A stretch of 64,000 nt of DNA, taken from contig CM031615.1 in NCBI GenBank assembly GCA_018398815.1, forward strand, positions 52,468,272 through 52,532,271, written 5' to 3'. Numbering within the stretch: position 1 is the stretch's first letter; every line of letters begins with the position of its first letter. Below the pieces are notes generated by a model, which was not told the origin of the DNA, did no database searches, and was given only the letters and a program-made list of their open reading frames with translations. Shown here one piece after another: positions 50,106 through 60,851 of the stretch. A program made the translations under genes and the position numbers. This stretch comes from Conus ventricosus. Lineage: Eukaryota; Mollusca; Gastropoda; Neogastropoda; Conidae.

Positions 50106-50192
50106 AGAGAACAGTATAATGCCGGTACTAGCTCAACCGCCCTCAACCAGTTTCGGGCGGTTGACCCTAGTACCGGCATTATACTGTTCTCT
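50106..50192. repeat. Terminal hairpin palindrome of element 3
   Basis: 87 bp. Arms AGAGAACAGTATAATGCCGG, then TACTAG and TCAACCGCCC; loop TCAACCAGTTTC, as in element 2. The two arms match each other apart from 2-3 bases beside CTAG. The distal 10 bp, the CTAG and the loop are shared with element 2; the rest of the stem is different. Confidence 0.95.
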
Positions 50193-50230
50193 GACAAGTA
50201 AGACTTCAATAACCAAAAAAATAACGATTA

Positions 50231-51153
50231 GAAAAAGAAACACCCGAAGGTGCTGGGGAGGACCCAGAGAAGCACTGTCTTCACCTGCCTTTAGAGCAGC
50301 CCTGTACCACCCTTGGAGGCCTGCGCTGTGTTGACGATGGGTACAGGCACGCGCAGGACACTCCATTAAGATATCAAGGGACATAACTGCTCCTGAACAG
50401 AGGTAAATCAGACTGCAGGATGCAACTCATAACAGCCTTAAAATAGCATCCCCCATGGGTGTACCAGCCCGTATTTCATGACTGCAGAGCCCACCGGCGA
50501 GAAACACCACCCTCCAGCTGCCGAGCACACCCCACAGACCCAACCACCCATGCCCACGGACAGATGAAGAGAGTGCCACTCCAGACACAGCCAAGCTTTC
50601 GCCATACGGTCTTATGTGCCCTCAAGAGAGAATCCAAAGTTGTAGTCTTTCCCACTGTCAACAGGACTTTCCCTGTGGTCAGTGGGTCTTTCCTCACCGT
50701 CACTGGACCTTTCTCCAGGGTCAGCCTAGTTAGCAAGAGAAAAAGAACACCCGAAGGTGCTGGAGGACCAGAGAGCACTGTCTTCACTGCCTTTAGATGC
50801 AGCCCTGTACCACCCTTGGAGGCCTGCGCTGTGTTGACGATGGTACAGCACGCGCAGGACATCCATTAAGATATCAAGGACATAACTGCTCTGAACAGAG
50901 TTAATCAGATGCAGATGCATATACAGCTTAAATAGCATCCCCATGGGTGTACACCGTATTTCATGACTGCAGAGCCCACGGCGAGAATCACACCCTCCAG
51001 CTGCCGAGCACACCCCAGACCAACACCCATGCCACGGACAGATGAGAGAGTGCACTCAGACACAGCAAGCTTCGCCATACGGTCTTATTGCCCTCAAGAG
51101 AGAATCCAAATTGTAGTCTTTCCATGTCAACAGGACTTCCACTATAACGATTA
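50231..51153. mobile_element. Insertion in the TIR of element 3: about 500-bp unit in two tandem copies
   Basis: Unit 50,231-50,736 repeats as 50,737-51,143 (3' end missing). ATAACGATTA flanks it (50,221-50,230 and 51,144-51,153), a likely 10-bp target duplication; removing it restores the TIR. The second copy looks like a homopolymer-compressed version of the first. No protein recognised; perhaps a SINE-like or non-autonomous element, doubled in nature or by the assembly. Confidence 0.65.
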
Positions 51154-51315
51154 TCTACAAACAAATACTGTGTAGGATTGTCTCTTTTCAATACTAATTT
51201 ACTAAACTTTTCAGATTTTAGTTTTTGTTAATCCTGCGTATTTCCTGATCATTTCATAACATCATTTTCACGCTACATTCATCAAATGCGTCTCTGTCTT
51301 TCATGTGAAATAAAT
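51154..51315 (-). pseudogene. Orphan ATPase 3' tail in the TIR of element 3
   Basis: Similar to 26,882-27,060 (end of the ATPase) with several single-base losses. As in element 2, the terminal repeat at the gene-B end carries a copy of the ATPase tail, here about three times longer, so the TIR of element 3 is at least about 287 bp. Confidence 0.8.
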
Positions 51316-51699
51316 GTCTGCGTCATTCTGTTTTACCGATGGGGTCTCTGACACTGGTAATTGAGAAAGGTAAATGACGGGTCACACCCTAATTGCTGGT
51401 GCCGACAGTAAGAGCTTGTAAAGGGAGAGATAAGGGCTTGCGGCGTGCACCTGACATAATGTTCATGTGCCAACGGTTATTTTATAGTAACAGTCAGCAA
51501 GGCTAGTTTCGCTGCATCATACGGCCTGCAAAGCGCAGCAGTAAACTAGGTTAAACGATCACATAGGATCGTTTGACCTGCAAAGCTCGGCGGCAAACTA
51601 GGCCAAACGACCCTATGTGATCACTTGGCCTAGTTGATTGAGGTGCGCGCGAGACACAACCTGTTCAGTCACAAAGCAAGTGGCCCCCAGTTCCACTTT
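51316..51699. repeat. Palindrome cluster near the terminus of element 3
   Basis: Contains AAACGATC-acatag-GATCGTTT (51,553-51,574), the flanking CTAGGCCAA/TTGGCCTAG pair (51,597-51,635), and an inverted second copy of the CCTATGTGATC sequence. A weak trace of the element 2 stem-loop (ATAGTAACAGTCAGCAAGGC) is at 51,485. Same place as the stem-loop array of element 2 but mostly different sequence. No gene. Confidence 0.75.
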
Positions 51700-51975
51700 G
51701 AGACACTTGACACCTTCACCCCAAGTCACCCCAAGTCCTTAATTAAGTCTTAATTAAGTTCTTAATCAAGTTACCCCAAGTTCTTAATTAAGTTTTTTAA
51801 TCAAGTCACCCCAAGTTCTTAATTAAGTTACTCTAAGTTTCTACTTAAGTCACCTCAAGTTCTTAATAAGTTCTTGATCAAGTCACCTCAAGTTCTTAAC
51901 TTAAGTTACCTCAAGATTGTAATTAAGTCATCCTCTAAGTACAACCAAGTTCTTATTCAAGTCAACTTATAATTA
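51700..51975. repeat. Tandem repeats next to gene B, element 3
   Basis: Imperfect units on CAAGTTCTTAATTAAGTCACC. Reverse-complement relative of the 40,612-40,900 array. Confidence 0.9.
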
Positions 51976-51995
51976 TTTATTAAGTTCTTAAAGTA

Positions 51996-52480
51996 TTATT
52001 GCATCTGAAATGGATCAAAATGATCTTTTGTTGTTGGCGGTTCTGGCATGCTTTTGTGTTCGGCTTCTGTATTTAGTGGTTGAGATTTTTTTGACTGCTT
52101 TGGTTTTTGCTGTCTTTGTTTATATATTTTATAACCGTAATAACCGCCCCCAGCAGCAATACCACCAAAAATGACAATTGCTTTAAGAAAATTCCATGAA
52201 GACTTTGGCGGTGTAGGCAACCCTGTTGTTGTTGTAGGTCTTGAATCAACTTGTTCTGGTGTTTTTATAGCTGGCGTTGAAACAACTGGCTGCGGCTCTA
52301 GCACTTTTTCATTATGAGTTTTATGTGCTTGTAATTTTGTTTGTTTGTTCCACTCTGCAAATTTTTTTTCCCGGCCGCAATCCCGCCCAGGTGGGGCGGT
52401 TTTTTTCGGGCCCCGCTTTCTCCACCTGTTTTCAATGTTTTTGATTTGTTTCTGCTGATTTTCTGGGGCCTCGGTCTTTT
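51996..52480 (-). CDS. Gene B: basic/membrane protein ending FDPFQMQ (element 3)
   Basis: The last 103 residues are clean: GLPTPPKSSWNFLKAIVIFG, the GGGYYGYKIYKQRQQKPKQ stretch and FDPFQMQ, almost identical to element 2. The N-terminal half runs into the smeared region past 52,350, where the KNPGRV stretch is barely recognisable. Confidence 0.7.
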
Positions 52481-52489
52481 TTTAAGGGA

Positions 52490-52950
52490 AACAAAACCTA
52501 TTTAAATTAAAAGAAATTTAAACCCCCACGATTACCCGGCGACAATAATTTTCCAAATCGTAATTTTAGATAAATTTGGGAGCTCAAAGGGACTTTGTTA
52601 AAAACTGGTTCCTGCTTTAAATCAAAATTTAAAGTCTTTTCAAAATTCAAAAATTGGCGAAAAATTTTTTAAATAGTTTAGTGTCCCAAACTAAGGCCCT
52701 TTTCCCCCGGGACACTTTTTACCATTCTTGACCCAGTTGCCCCTTCATCCCTGTTATTTACTTTAAAATTGTCTTGTGGAAACATCTGTTGAATCTGTTC
52801 TTGCTAAATTTCTTTTTTCCGAGGAATGTTTTTTTTTTCCGCTTTCCCGCCAAAGAATAGTTTTTTTTTTTTTTTGGCATAAACGTTTGGTCATCAATTT
52901 GGATCATTTGAAATTCATAAGTTCAAAAAGGTTTAGGCTCCCCCTGTAGC
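52490..52950 (-). CDS. Gene A, smeared copy (element 3)
   Basis: Similar at nucleotide level to 39,672-40,140 in reverse (for example ATCTGTTGAATCTGTTCTTGCTAA near 52,780). Frames are lost, so the frame-change site cannot be tested here. Confidence 0.55.
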
Positions 52951-52984
52951 TGTAGTAGATCATCCCCCTTTCATGTTTTATTTT

Positions 52985-53255
52985 TAAATAAAAATTTTTT
53001 ATTTTATTTTTTAAAAAAAGCCCCAAAAAAAAAACTGTTCCCAAACCTTGTTTTACCTTTTCTGTGTTTTTGGAGGCCCAAGGGGTTTTGGATACACAAG
53101 GCTTGGTAAAACCCTTTTTAAAAAATAAAAAGGGAAAGATCGGGGAAAGCTGGCTTTGAGGATTAAAGCAAAGCTAATTGCTGTTTTAACAGCTTCATTT
53201 GTACAAAAGATTTTCTGTTAAGCAAGGAATAATTCCTTACAGTATCAATAAAAAA
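52985..53255 (+). CDS. Small membrane protein, smeared copy (element 3)
   Basis: Counterpart of 39,405-39,634; the end (AAGCAAGGAATAATTCCT..CAGTATCAAT) at 53,220-53,250 is clear. Confidence 0.5.
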
Positions 53256-53283
53256 ATTTTAAAAAAAAACCCTTTTTAAAAAA

Positions 53284-53725
53284 TGGTTCATTCGAATGAG
53301 GGATGGGCGGCGCAGTAGGGGAATGCGCTTGCTTTTACCCGGAAAAGAAATTTACGCGTTTAGAAAAAACTGCGGGATGACGGTGAGAAAAAAAGACATA
53401 ACAAAGTATGGAGCAATTTGCCGCGCACAAGAACCCTTGAAAAGCAGAGAATTGGCAGTTAATTTTTTTAACGACAAACTAAAAAAAAAAAAACCAATTG
53501 GACTTGCAGCTTACACTTTTAAAAAGAGGGTTGACCCAAGCAAAAAAAGGGAATTTTTTATCTTGTAACAGGAAAAAAACCCAAATCGTGACTTTTGCCC
53601 CCCCAAAAATTTTTTTTTCAGTGACTTTTTAAACCATCAAAAAAAAACAAAAGTTTGCAAAAAAATCGGGTTTATCGTCTTTGGTATGCCCGTTGTGTAT
53701 TTTGTTGCGCTAATTTGGTTTTGAA
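53284..53725 (+). CDS. AFSGSNY membrane/coiled-coil protein, smeared copy (element 3)
   Basis: Counterpart of 38,973-39,379; FFNDKLK and AYTFKKRVD near 53,465-53,535 and a C-terminal ATCGTCTTTGGTATGCCCG stretch match. No continuous frame. Confidence 0.55.
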
Positions 53726-53730
53726 TAAAA

Positions 53731-54745
53731 ATGAACAAAATCTATTATTCCCCAAAAGGATTTTGGGAAAGGGGAAACCCACGGCAAAAAAAAAGCTAAC
53801 CCAAAGCAGCGGGGGGTAGTGAACAAACAGAAAAGGGAAGGGTTTAAATCAAAAACAAGCGTTTTGGGAAAATTTATTTACCTGTGCCTAGCAAATTTCG
53901 AGACCACACTTTGTAAAATAAAATACCGAACGACACCACCCAAATGGACCTTCTATATTTCCCCCAAATGATTTAAATTTGACGAAAAAAGTTTAAGTAC
54001 GCCTCACAGTCTTGACATAGCTTCTAGTAAAAAGATGCGGGAACCATTAAAACAAAAGAGTGCTTCGCTTTTTGCTGTTGCTATACAACTGATATCTAAA
54101 CGAGGCCCATTAACTTATCCTTGCATGATGAAGGGATGTTGGAAATAAATTTTTAAAGGGCCCAAAGTGAAATCAATTATTTTTTTAAAAACTTTGGTTT
54201 TTACCAAAAAAAGGGAGGCATTCCAGGAGTTCACAGTTCACAGGCTTTAGTTGAAAACTTTAAAAAACAGTTATCTAAAGGGATTTTTTTCCCTACCAGA
54301 AACCAGAGAGTGATTGACAATTCTCGCAAAAACCAGAATGGGTTAGAAGCTGCCCTCATTTTTGGGGCGCGCAAAAATTAATGAAAAATTTTAAAAGGGG
54401 TTTAAAACCCGGGTACAAGCAATAAAAAAAACAAAAAAAATTTAAATGTTGCTAAAGGGACTCAGTACAACCAGCAAACTATTACCTTTTGGTTTTAAAA
54501 AGAAAGGTCCCTTTTAAACCCCCGGGGGGAAGCAAAAGGGGGACACTCGCATCAGGGAAAACAGATCCAGTTTGGAGTTTTGGGATCCATATGAAAAAAA
54601 AAGAATTGAAAAAAATTGAATCTCCCCGTGTATTTTTTGGCGAGAAACTGACAAAAAAAAACAACCCCCTTTCAAAGTTTTTTTGGGAAAGGGAAAGAAC
54701 TGCAGATAATCCCGTCTTTCCCCGTTCCAGCTCCCCTTAAATTTA
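53731..54745 (+). CDS. RVE integrase, smeared copy (element 3)
   Basis: Starts MNKIYYSPKG. Matches to element 2 at QMDLLYF (53,935), the HRFGIPGVH-type region near 54,220 and QALVENFK (54,243). The catalytic first Asp and the Glu context can be seen; the middle is damaged by the poor consensus. A clean copy cannot be inferred. Confidence 0.65.
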
Positions 54746-54766
54746 AATTTTTTAAATTTACTTTAA

Positions 54767-55075
54767 ATGGAAGCTAGAAGGAAGCCCCAGAACGATAAAA
54801 AGAATAAAAAAATTAAAGGGAGAACTTGGAATGAAAAGGGAATTATTGATACAATTCTATTTTTTAAAATTAAAACTTTTGGAGGATTTTCGGCAAAAGG
54901 GGAAATGCATCCAGTCCCCTAAAAACCCCAAATTCCCAAATTTTGTTCATAGAAAAGGGGAAAAGAATATCTTAAAATTAATAAAAAAAGGCACCCAACA
55001 AACAGGGAAAATAAGCGAATGGTTAATGATATAAAAGGCTTAAAATTTAAAATTTTAAGGGAAAAAATTTAAAAG
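54767..55075 (+). CDS. Small element protein, smeared copy (element 3)
   Basis: Counterpart of 37,700-37,987, starting MEARRKPQNDKK. A single copy here, so the tandem duplication is private to element 2. Confidence 0.5.
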
Positions 55076-55084
55076 AAGGAATGT

Positions 55085-55596
55085 AATTTCCCCGTTCCCC
55101 AAAGTGTCCAATTCCCACATGAAAACTCTGGTTTAAAACAAAAAACCGTTTTGTTTTGGGGTGCTGCCCAAGGGGATTTTTTTTTTAAAAAACGGGTTGT
55201 GTGTTTTCCATGAAAGATTAGTTTCGTTTTTTTACTTTAGTCATGATAAAAAGTATGTTTATTGAAAAATGCTTCTTTGTAGTTGTCAGGGGATATGTTT
55301 GACTGCACAACATGCGGATATTCCCCTTTTTTTTTTTTTTTTTGGGGGGGGGAAAAAAATTTTTTTAAAAAAACCCCCCCCCCCCCAAAAAACCTTTTTT
55401 TCCCCCCCCTTTTTTTTTTTAAAAAAAAAAGGGTTTTTTTTGGGCCCCCCCCCCCTTTAATTTTATTCCATTTTTTTTTTTAAAGGGTTTTAAAAATTTT
55501 TTAAAAAAAAAAAAAATTTTTTTTTTGGAAAAAAATTTTTTTTTTTAAAAAAAATTTAAAAAAATTTTTTTAAAAAAAAAAAAAAATAAAAGGGCC

Positions 55597-55628
<32 letters not shown>

Positions 55629-56337
55629 CCCCAAAAAATTTTTGGGGTTTTTTTTTGGAAATTAAATTTTTTTCCTTTTTTTTCCCAATTTTAAATTTTG
55701 GGGTTTTTATTTTTGTTTCCCCTTTTTAAAATCTTTTTTTTTTTTTTTAAAAATTTTTTTTTTTTTTGGGGGGGGGGGGTTTTTTTCAAAAAGGAAAAAA
55801 CCCCCCCTTTTTTTTTTTTTTTTTTTAAAAAAATTTTTTTTACCCGGGTTTTTTTTTTGGGGTTTTGGGTTTTTTTTTGGGGGTTTTTTAAAATTTTTTT
55901 TTTTTTTTTTTATTTTTTTTAAAAAAAACCCCTTTTTTTTTTAGTTTTTTGGGTTTTTTAAAAATTTTTTTCCTTTTTAAAAATTTTTTTGGGGGAAAAT
56001 TTTTTTTTCGAATTGGGGCCCCCCCCCCAAAAAATTTTAAATTAAAATTTTTTTTTAATTTTTTGGTTTTTTTCTTGGGATTTTGGGGGGGCCCAAAAAA
56101 AAGGGGCCCCCCCCGGGGTTTTTTTTTTAAACATTGGCCCCGAAATTAAATTTTTTTTTCCCCCTTTTTTTTTTTTGGGGGGGAAAAGGGGGCCCCGGGG
56201 GGGTTTTTTTGGCTTTTTTTCCCCAAAAAACCAAAACAAAGGGGAAAAAAAAAATTTTTTTTTGTTTTTTTTTGGGGGGGGTTTGGGGGTTTTTCCCTTT
56301 GGGCCTTTTTTTTAAAACCAAAGGGGAAAAGGGGTTT

Positions 56338-56370
<33 letters not shown>

Positions 56371-56512
56371 AAAAAAAAAGGGGGGGAAAAAGGGGGGGGG
56401 GGGGGGGGGGAAAGGGGGGGAAAAGGGGGGGGGGGGGGAAAAGGGGGGGGGTTTTAAAGGGGGCCCGGGGGTTTTGGGGGGGGGGGGGGTTTGGGGGGGG
56501 GGTTTTTTGGGT

Positions 56513-56550
<38 letters not shown>

Positions 56551-56990
56551 TTTTTTTTAAAGGGGGGGGGGGGGGGGGGGGGCGGGGGGGGGGGGGGGGG
56601 GGGAAAAAGGGGGGGGGGGGGGGGGGGGGGGGGCCGGGGGGGGGGGGAAAAAAAAAAAAGGGGGGGGGGGGGGCCGGGGGGGGGGGGGAAAAAAAAGGGG
56701 GGGGGGAAAAGGGGGGGAAAGGGGGGGGGCCGGGGGGGGCGGGGGGGGAATTTTGGGGGGGGGGGGCCCCCCCCCCCCCCCCCCGGGGGGGGGGGGGTGG
56801 GGGGGGGGGGGGGTTTGGGGGGGGGGGGGGGGGGGGGGGGGGTGGGGGGGGGTTTTAAAAAAGGGGGGTTTTTGGGGGGGGGAGGTTTAAAACCCCTTTT
56901 TGGGGGGGGGGGGGGGGTTTGGGTGGGCCGGGGGGGGGGGTTCCGGGGGTTTTTCCCCGGGGGGGGGGGGGGGGCCTTAAACGGGGGGTT

Positions 56991-57026
<36 letters not shown>

Positions 57027-57112
57027 CCGGGGGGGGGGTTGGGGGGGGCCCGGGGGGGGGGTTGGGGGGGTTTGGGGGGGGGGGAAAAAAATTTTTTTTG
57101 GGGGGGGGGGGG

Positions 57113-57148
<36 letters not shown>

Positions 57149-57161
57149 GGGGAAAAAAAAA

Positions 57162-57197
<36 letters not shown>

Positions 57198-57572
57198 CGG
57201 GGGGAAAAAAGGGGGGGGAAAAAAAAAAAGGGGGGGGGAAAAGGGGGGGGGGGCCTTTTTGGGGGGGGGGGGGGGGGGGGGGGAAGGGGGCCCGGGGGGG
57301 GGGGGGCCCCGGGGGGGGGGGGGGGGGGGGTTTTTTTTTTTAAAACCGGGGGGGGCCCCCCCAAAAGGGGGGGGGCCCCCGGGGGGGGGGGGGGGGGGTT
57401 GGTTTTTGGGGGGGGGGTTTTTTTTTTGGGGGGGGGGGGGGGGGTTAAAAGGGGGGGGGGTTTTTGGGGGGGGGGTTTTTTGGGGGGGGGAAGGGGGGGG
57501 GGGGGAAAAGGGGGGGGGGGGTTTTTTTGGGGGGGGGGTTTTTTTTTTTTTTGGGGGGTTTTTTTTTTTTTT

Positions 57573-57646
<74 letters not shown>

Positions 57647-58250
57647 TTTTGGGGTTAAAAAAAAAAGGGTTTTTTTTTAAAAGGGGTTTTTTAAAAATTT
57701 TTTTTTGGGAATTTTTTTTCCCTTTTTTTTTCCCCGGGGGGGGAAAAAAAATTTTTTTTTTTAAGAAAATTTTTTTTTTTTAAAAAAAAAATTTTTAAAC
57801 GCAAAATTTTTTTTTGAGTTCCTTTTTTTTTTAAATTTTATTTTTTTTTTTTTTAAAAAAAAAATTTTTTGGGTTTTTTTTTTTTTTGGGTTTTTTTTTG
57901 AAAGGGGGGCCCTTTTCCCCCCCCCGGGGAAATTGGGCCAAAAAACAAATTTCCCCGGGGAAATTTTTTTTTAAAATTATTTTTTTAAAAAAAATTTTTT
58001 AAAAAAAAAAATTTTTTTTTTTTTTTTTTTGGGGTTTTTTTGGTTTTTTTTGGGTTTTAAAAAATTAAAAATTTTAAAAGGGGGTTTTTTTTTGGGGGTT
58101 TTTTTTTGGGGTTTTTTCCCCAAAAAAAAGGTTTTTTTTTAAAAAAAAAAAAAGGTTTTTGGAAAAGGGTTTTTTTCCCCCTTTTTTTTTTAACCCTTTT
58201 TTTAATTTTTAAATTTTTTTTTTTAAAAACTTTTCCCTTAAGCATTCCTT
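55085..58250 (-). CDS. Family B DNA polymerase position (element 3); only the 3' end readable
   Basis: 55,085-55,330 matches the end of PolB (reverse complement of the YAIGHWRT and SHDNYKEALF regions of element 2). From 55,331 to 58,250 the sequence is reduced to runs of T, A, G and C. The length left (about 2.9 kb) fits the rest of PolB, and the next gene begins on time at 58,364, so the block most likely stands for PolB with a failed consensus. Confidence 0.6.
55331..58250. other. Homopolymer block, consensus failure
   Basis: Almost only homopolymer runs, with a G-dominated centre 56,340-57,540. Not a plausible natural sequence. It starts and ends inside element 3 where the related element has ordinary PolB code. 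Confidence 0.85.
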
Positions 58251-58363
58251 CAAAAAAATTCGTCCGGTCCTTCATATATCTCAGCCATGTTGATTTTCTT
58301 TTTCTTTTCTAACTGAAAATATTAATTTAAATTAAAAACAATACAACGACTCCAAACGTCGTC

Positions 58364-59069
58364 TTAATCAGAATCAATATCAACGGTCTTTTTGTGCTTG
58401 GACTCATAAACTAAAGTATAAACGCCCTTTGATGTTGTTAATGTGAGCTGTTTAGAACAGAGTTTAATGTCTCGTTTACTTTTTTTAGACATTCCTTTTT
58501 TATCTGCTCGGTCGGGCTGTTGAGAAAAACTTGCCCTTGCCTTTTTTTGAAGATCAAACTTTTGTCTTTTATAGTCATCAAAATCGGCCTGTAAACGACT
58601 AAATTCTTCATCCGTGATGTTTGAGTCAACTAGTGCTTTATTTATTGTCAGTTTGAACGAACTAAGTTTAGCTGTTATTAGTTGAACCATAGCTGTGTGC
58701 TTTTGGAGTTTAGTTTTTAATTTTTTTGCTAGCAGCACTTACAGCTAATGAACACAGGCCAAGAGTTAAAGACAAACCGCCTAGAGGTAAAGCTGCGGGC
58801 GCACCTACACCTGTTGCTAAGAGGCCTACACTTGTTCCTGCTGATAGAGCACTTATAGTCGATGCTCCAGTATTAACATATGTAACAGCATTAAAAGCAG
58901 CAGAATACCTTCGTTGATTTGCTGTATTTTGAGAGGTCTTGCTCTAGTTTTTGTTGCATTTGTGTAATGTTGGTTAATCTAAAGGTTTTTAAATGTCAGG
59001 GGTTTCTACTATCCCTTCTTTTGGCGACTCTGGTGCTGTAGGCACATTTGGATAAACCTGAACAGACAT
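58364..59069 (-). CDS. Membrane/coiled-coil element protein (element 3)
   Basis: About 230 residues from ATG 59,069: MSVQVYPNVPTAPESPKEG, a coiled-coil piece (QMQQKLEQDLSKYSKS), a glycine/alanine-rich hydrophobic middle (GASTISALSAGTSVGLLATG), then a charged helical tail (NITDEEFSRLQADFDDYKRQ) ending in Asp-Ser-Asp. Frame changes near 58,993, 58,920 and 58,725. No enzyme motif. Hydrophobic middle with helical flanks could be a membrane-inserting virion protein (inference). Confidence 0.6.
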
Positions 59070-59092
59070 GCTTTTTTTAAATAAAAAATAAT

Positions 59093-60358
59093 TTAGTATT
59101 GTATATCTTTTAATCTGTTATCTTGAATATTCAGCTGCGCATCATATATTAAAAACAAATGTACATTAACTGGTTTATCGCCATCTTTTTTTATCAATTT
59201 GAATGTTTATTCCGTCTTTAACAGTTCTCCCACTTCCATGCAACTGATTATCCTCTGTTGACCTTAGGTCAATCCGTAAACCGTATTTTGTTGTTAAATA
59301 TCATCAAGCCTAACGCTGTGAAGGTGTAGATCTTAGACACAAGGTCTACTGTTGGACTTCTACACCTCCCACCCCCAAACAATTTTCTTATTTCGTCAAA
59401 ATGATGATAAGGTCTAAGCCCGCTAGCGTAGATTTGGTTAGGACTACCCTCAATCGAACATGTACTTTCGTTATTTTAGGATTAGTAAACTTTTCACTTC
59501 CTCTTTTGAATGGTTCTTCATCTTCACACAGCAATAAAATACCTTTAAGCGATCTTGCTGTGGCACTAAAACTAAAATTCCATATAGCGTCATTCTTGCT
59601 TCTGGGATATGTTGTATGATGAATCACTTCTTTCGTAATATATTGCTAATTTTGACTGATATTGTTGCTCAATCAGCCTTGCTAAATTAGGGTTGCTAAC
59701 AACGTCAAACTCTAACGAGATGTCAGAAATGCTGTACTTTGCTTCGGTGTCTGATGATCTGATAACACGTTTGTATTCATTAAAAGTTAGTTCATATGAC
59801 AATCTGTCTTTTAATGCTCCTTGAAAGTATGGCGCATGCGCTTTTAACAACTCAAAATCTAAGGGAATAGAAAAAGCGATTTCCATACGCAAAATTTACA
59901 GCTATATACTTTTTGCCGTCTTTAGCATCTTCAGCGCCTATTCTATGTTTTAGCGCTTCTTCATTTTCGATTCCTTGAAACGCAAAGTCAGCCCTTTCAT
60001 TCGTGGTTAGCCATAGATCAGAATAGGTTAAAAATATGTCTGCATTGTGTAAAGAAAATATTTCTTGCCCCTCAAGTTTTATAGAAATTTTCTTAACGAT
60101 TGCCCGTCCCAGATTCTGGATAACTGTCCTGTTTAGGTCTGTTGCTGATTCGAGTTCTATTTTGAAAGTAAGTCGCGCAGAGCCTGGCACAAATCACTTC
60201 ATCTGCTCCTAGGTCTGGAAATTTGACAGTAAGAATTTGATCTGCATCAATAGTAGATGGATTATTTGGAACAGTAATATTCCGTTTATTTCCCTTCACG
60301 CCTAAGGCTCTTTCAGTCTTCTATGCGGGTCAAGAATTGAACCATATGCTTGTGACAT
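59093..60358 (-). CDS. Putative major capsid protein (double jelly-roll type), frameshifted (element 3)
   Basis: About 420 residues from ATG 60,358 (MSQAYGSILDPHRR) to IQY at 59,093. Beta-rich segments alternate with loops: DADQILTVKFPDLGADEVIC, KISIKLEGQEIFSLHNADIF, RLSYELTFNEYKRVI, YSISDISLEFDVVSNPNLAR, WNFSFSATARSLKGILLLCE, HVHLFLIYDAQ-like end. Position beside PolB, ATPase and integrase genes, size and pattern suit the hexon-like capsid protein of Polintons/adintoviruses, although shorter than many. Frame changes near 60,310, 60,180, 59,890, 59,620 and 59,280. The assignment is by pattern, not by search. Confidence 0.55.
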
Positions 60359-60396
60359 TTTTTATAAAACAAAATAAAAAGTTAATTATTTAAAAC

Positions 60397-60851
60397 ATGG
60401 CAGGAATTGAAGGTGAAGAAGATTATGATGTTTTTGATCCTGGAGACGACATGAGTGAAATGACCCCTTTGACACAGCATCGCTCGGCGCTCTCATGGCA
60501 GAGTGAATTAACAGAACTTAAGGTTAGATCATTGTACCGAAGTTTAGGTCAAGAACCTCCCGAATTTATAGACCCTAATGATTTTGAAGTAGAAGATGAC
60601 CATTTGTATGTGAAAAACGATCAAGGACAAGCTGTTCAGCTTACAACTAAACCAGACCCATTAAAGTTTTTAGCCCTGAGTACAATTAGACAAAGACTCA
60701 GTGTAAGCGTACAAAATCGTCTTGGCATTTCCAAACCAAAATTAGATAGGGATGCAGTTGCTAAACTTCAAAACACACAACAGGAACTCCCAACAGCTAA
60801 CCAAATACAAAACTTTTCAAAATGGAGTGACTGAAGGCGGCGAACGAAGCA
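60397..60851 (+). CDS. Acidic element protein, interrupted near its end by a foldback insertion (element 3)
   Basis: MAGIEGEEDYDVFDPGDDMS, QSELTELKVRSLYRSLGQEP, VEDDHLYVKNDQGQAV, LSVSVQNRLGISKPKLDRDA. About 150 residues, acidic at the start and helical later. One frame change near 60,800; the other frame reads TFQNGVTEGGERSK up to the insertion at 60,852 and would continue for a few codons after 62,221, overlapping the next gene. Divergent from the capsid gene (38 bp between starts). No family recognised. Confidence 0.65.

Noticed and set aside
37600..55100. One giant inverted repeat (37.6-40.9 kb against 51.7-55.1 kb)
   Set aside because: Better explained as two separate element copies in opposite orientation, each with its own terminus and flanks.
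56491..57783. A 430-codon Gly-rich/Phe-rich open frame
   Set aside because: It is a translation of G and T homopolymer runs in a failed consensus block, not a gene.
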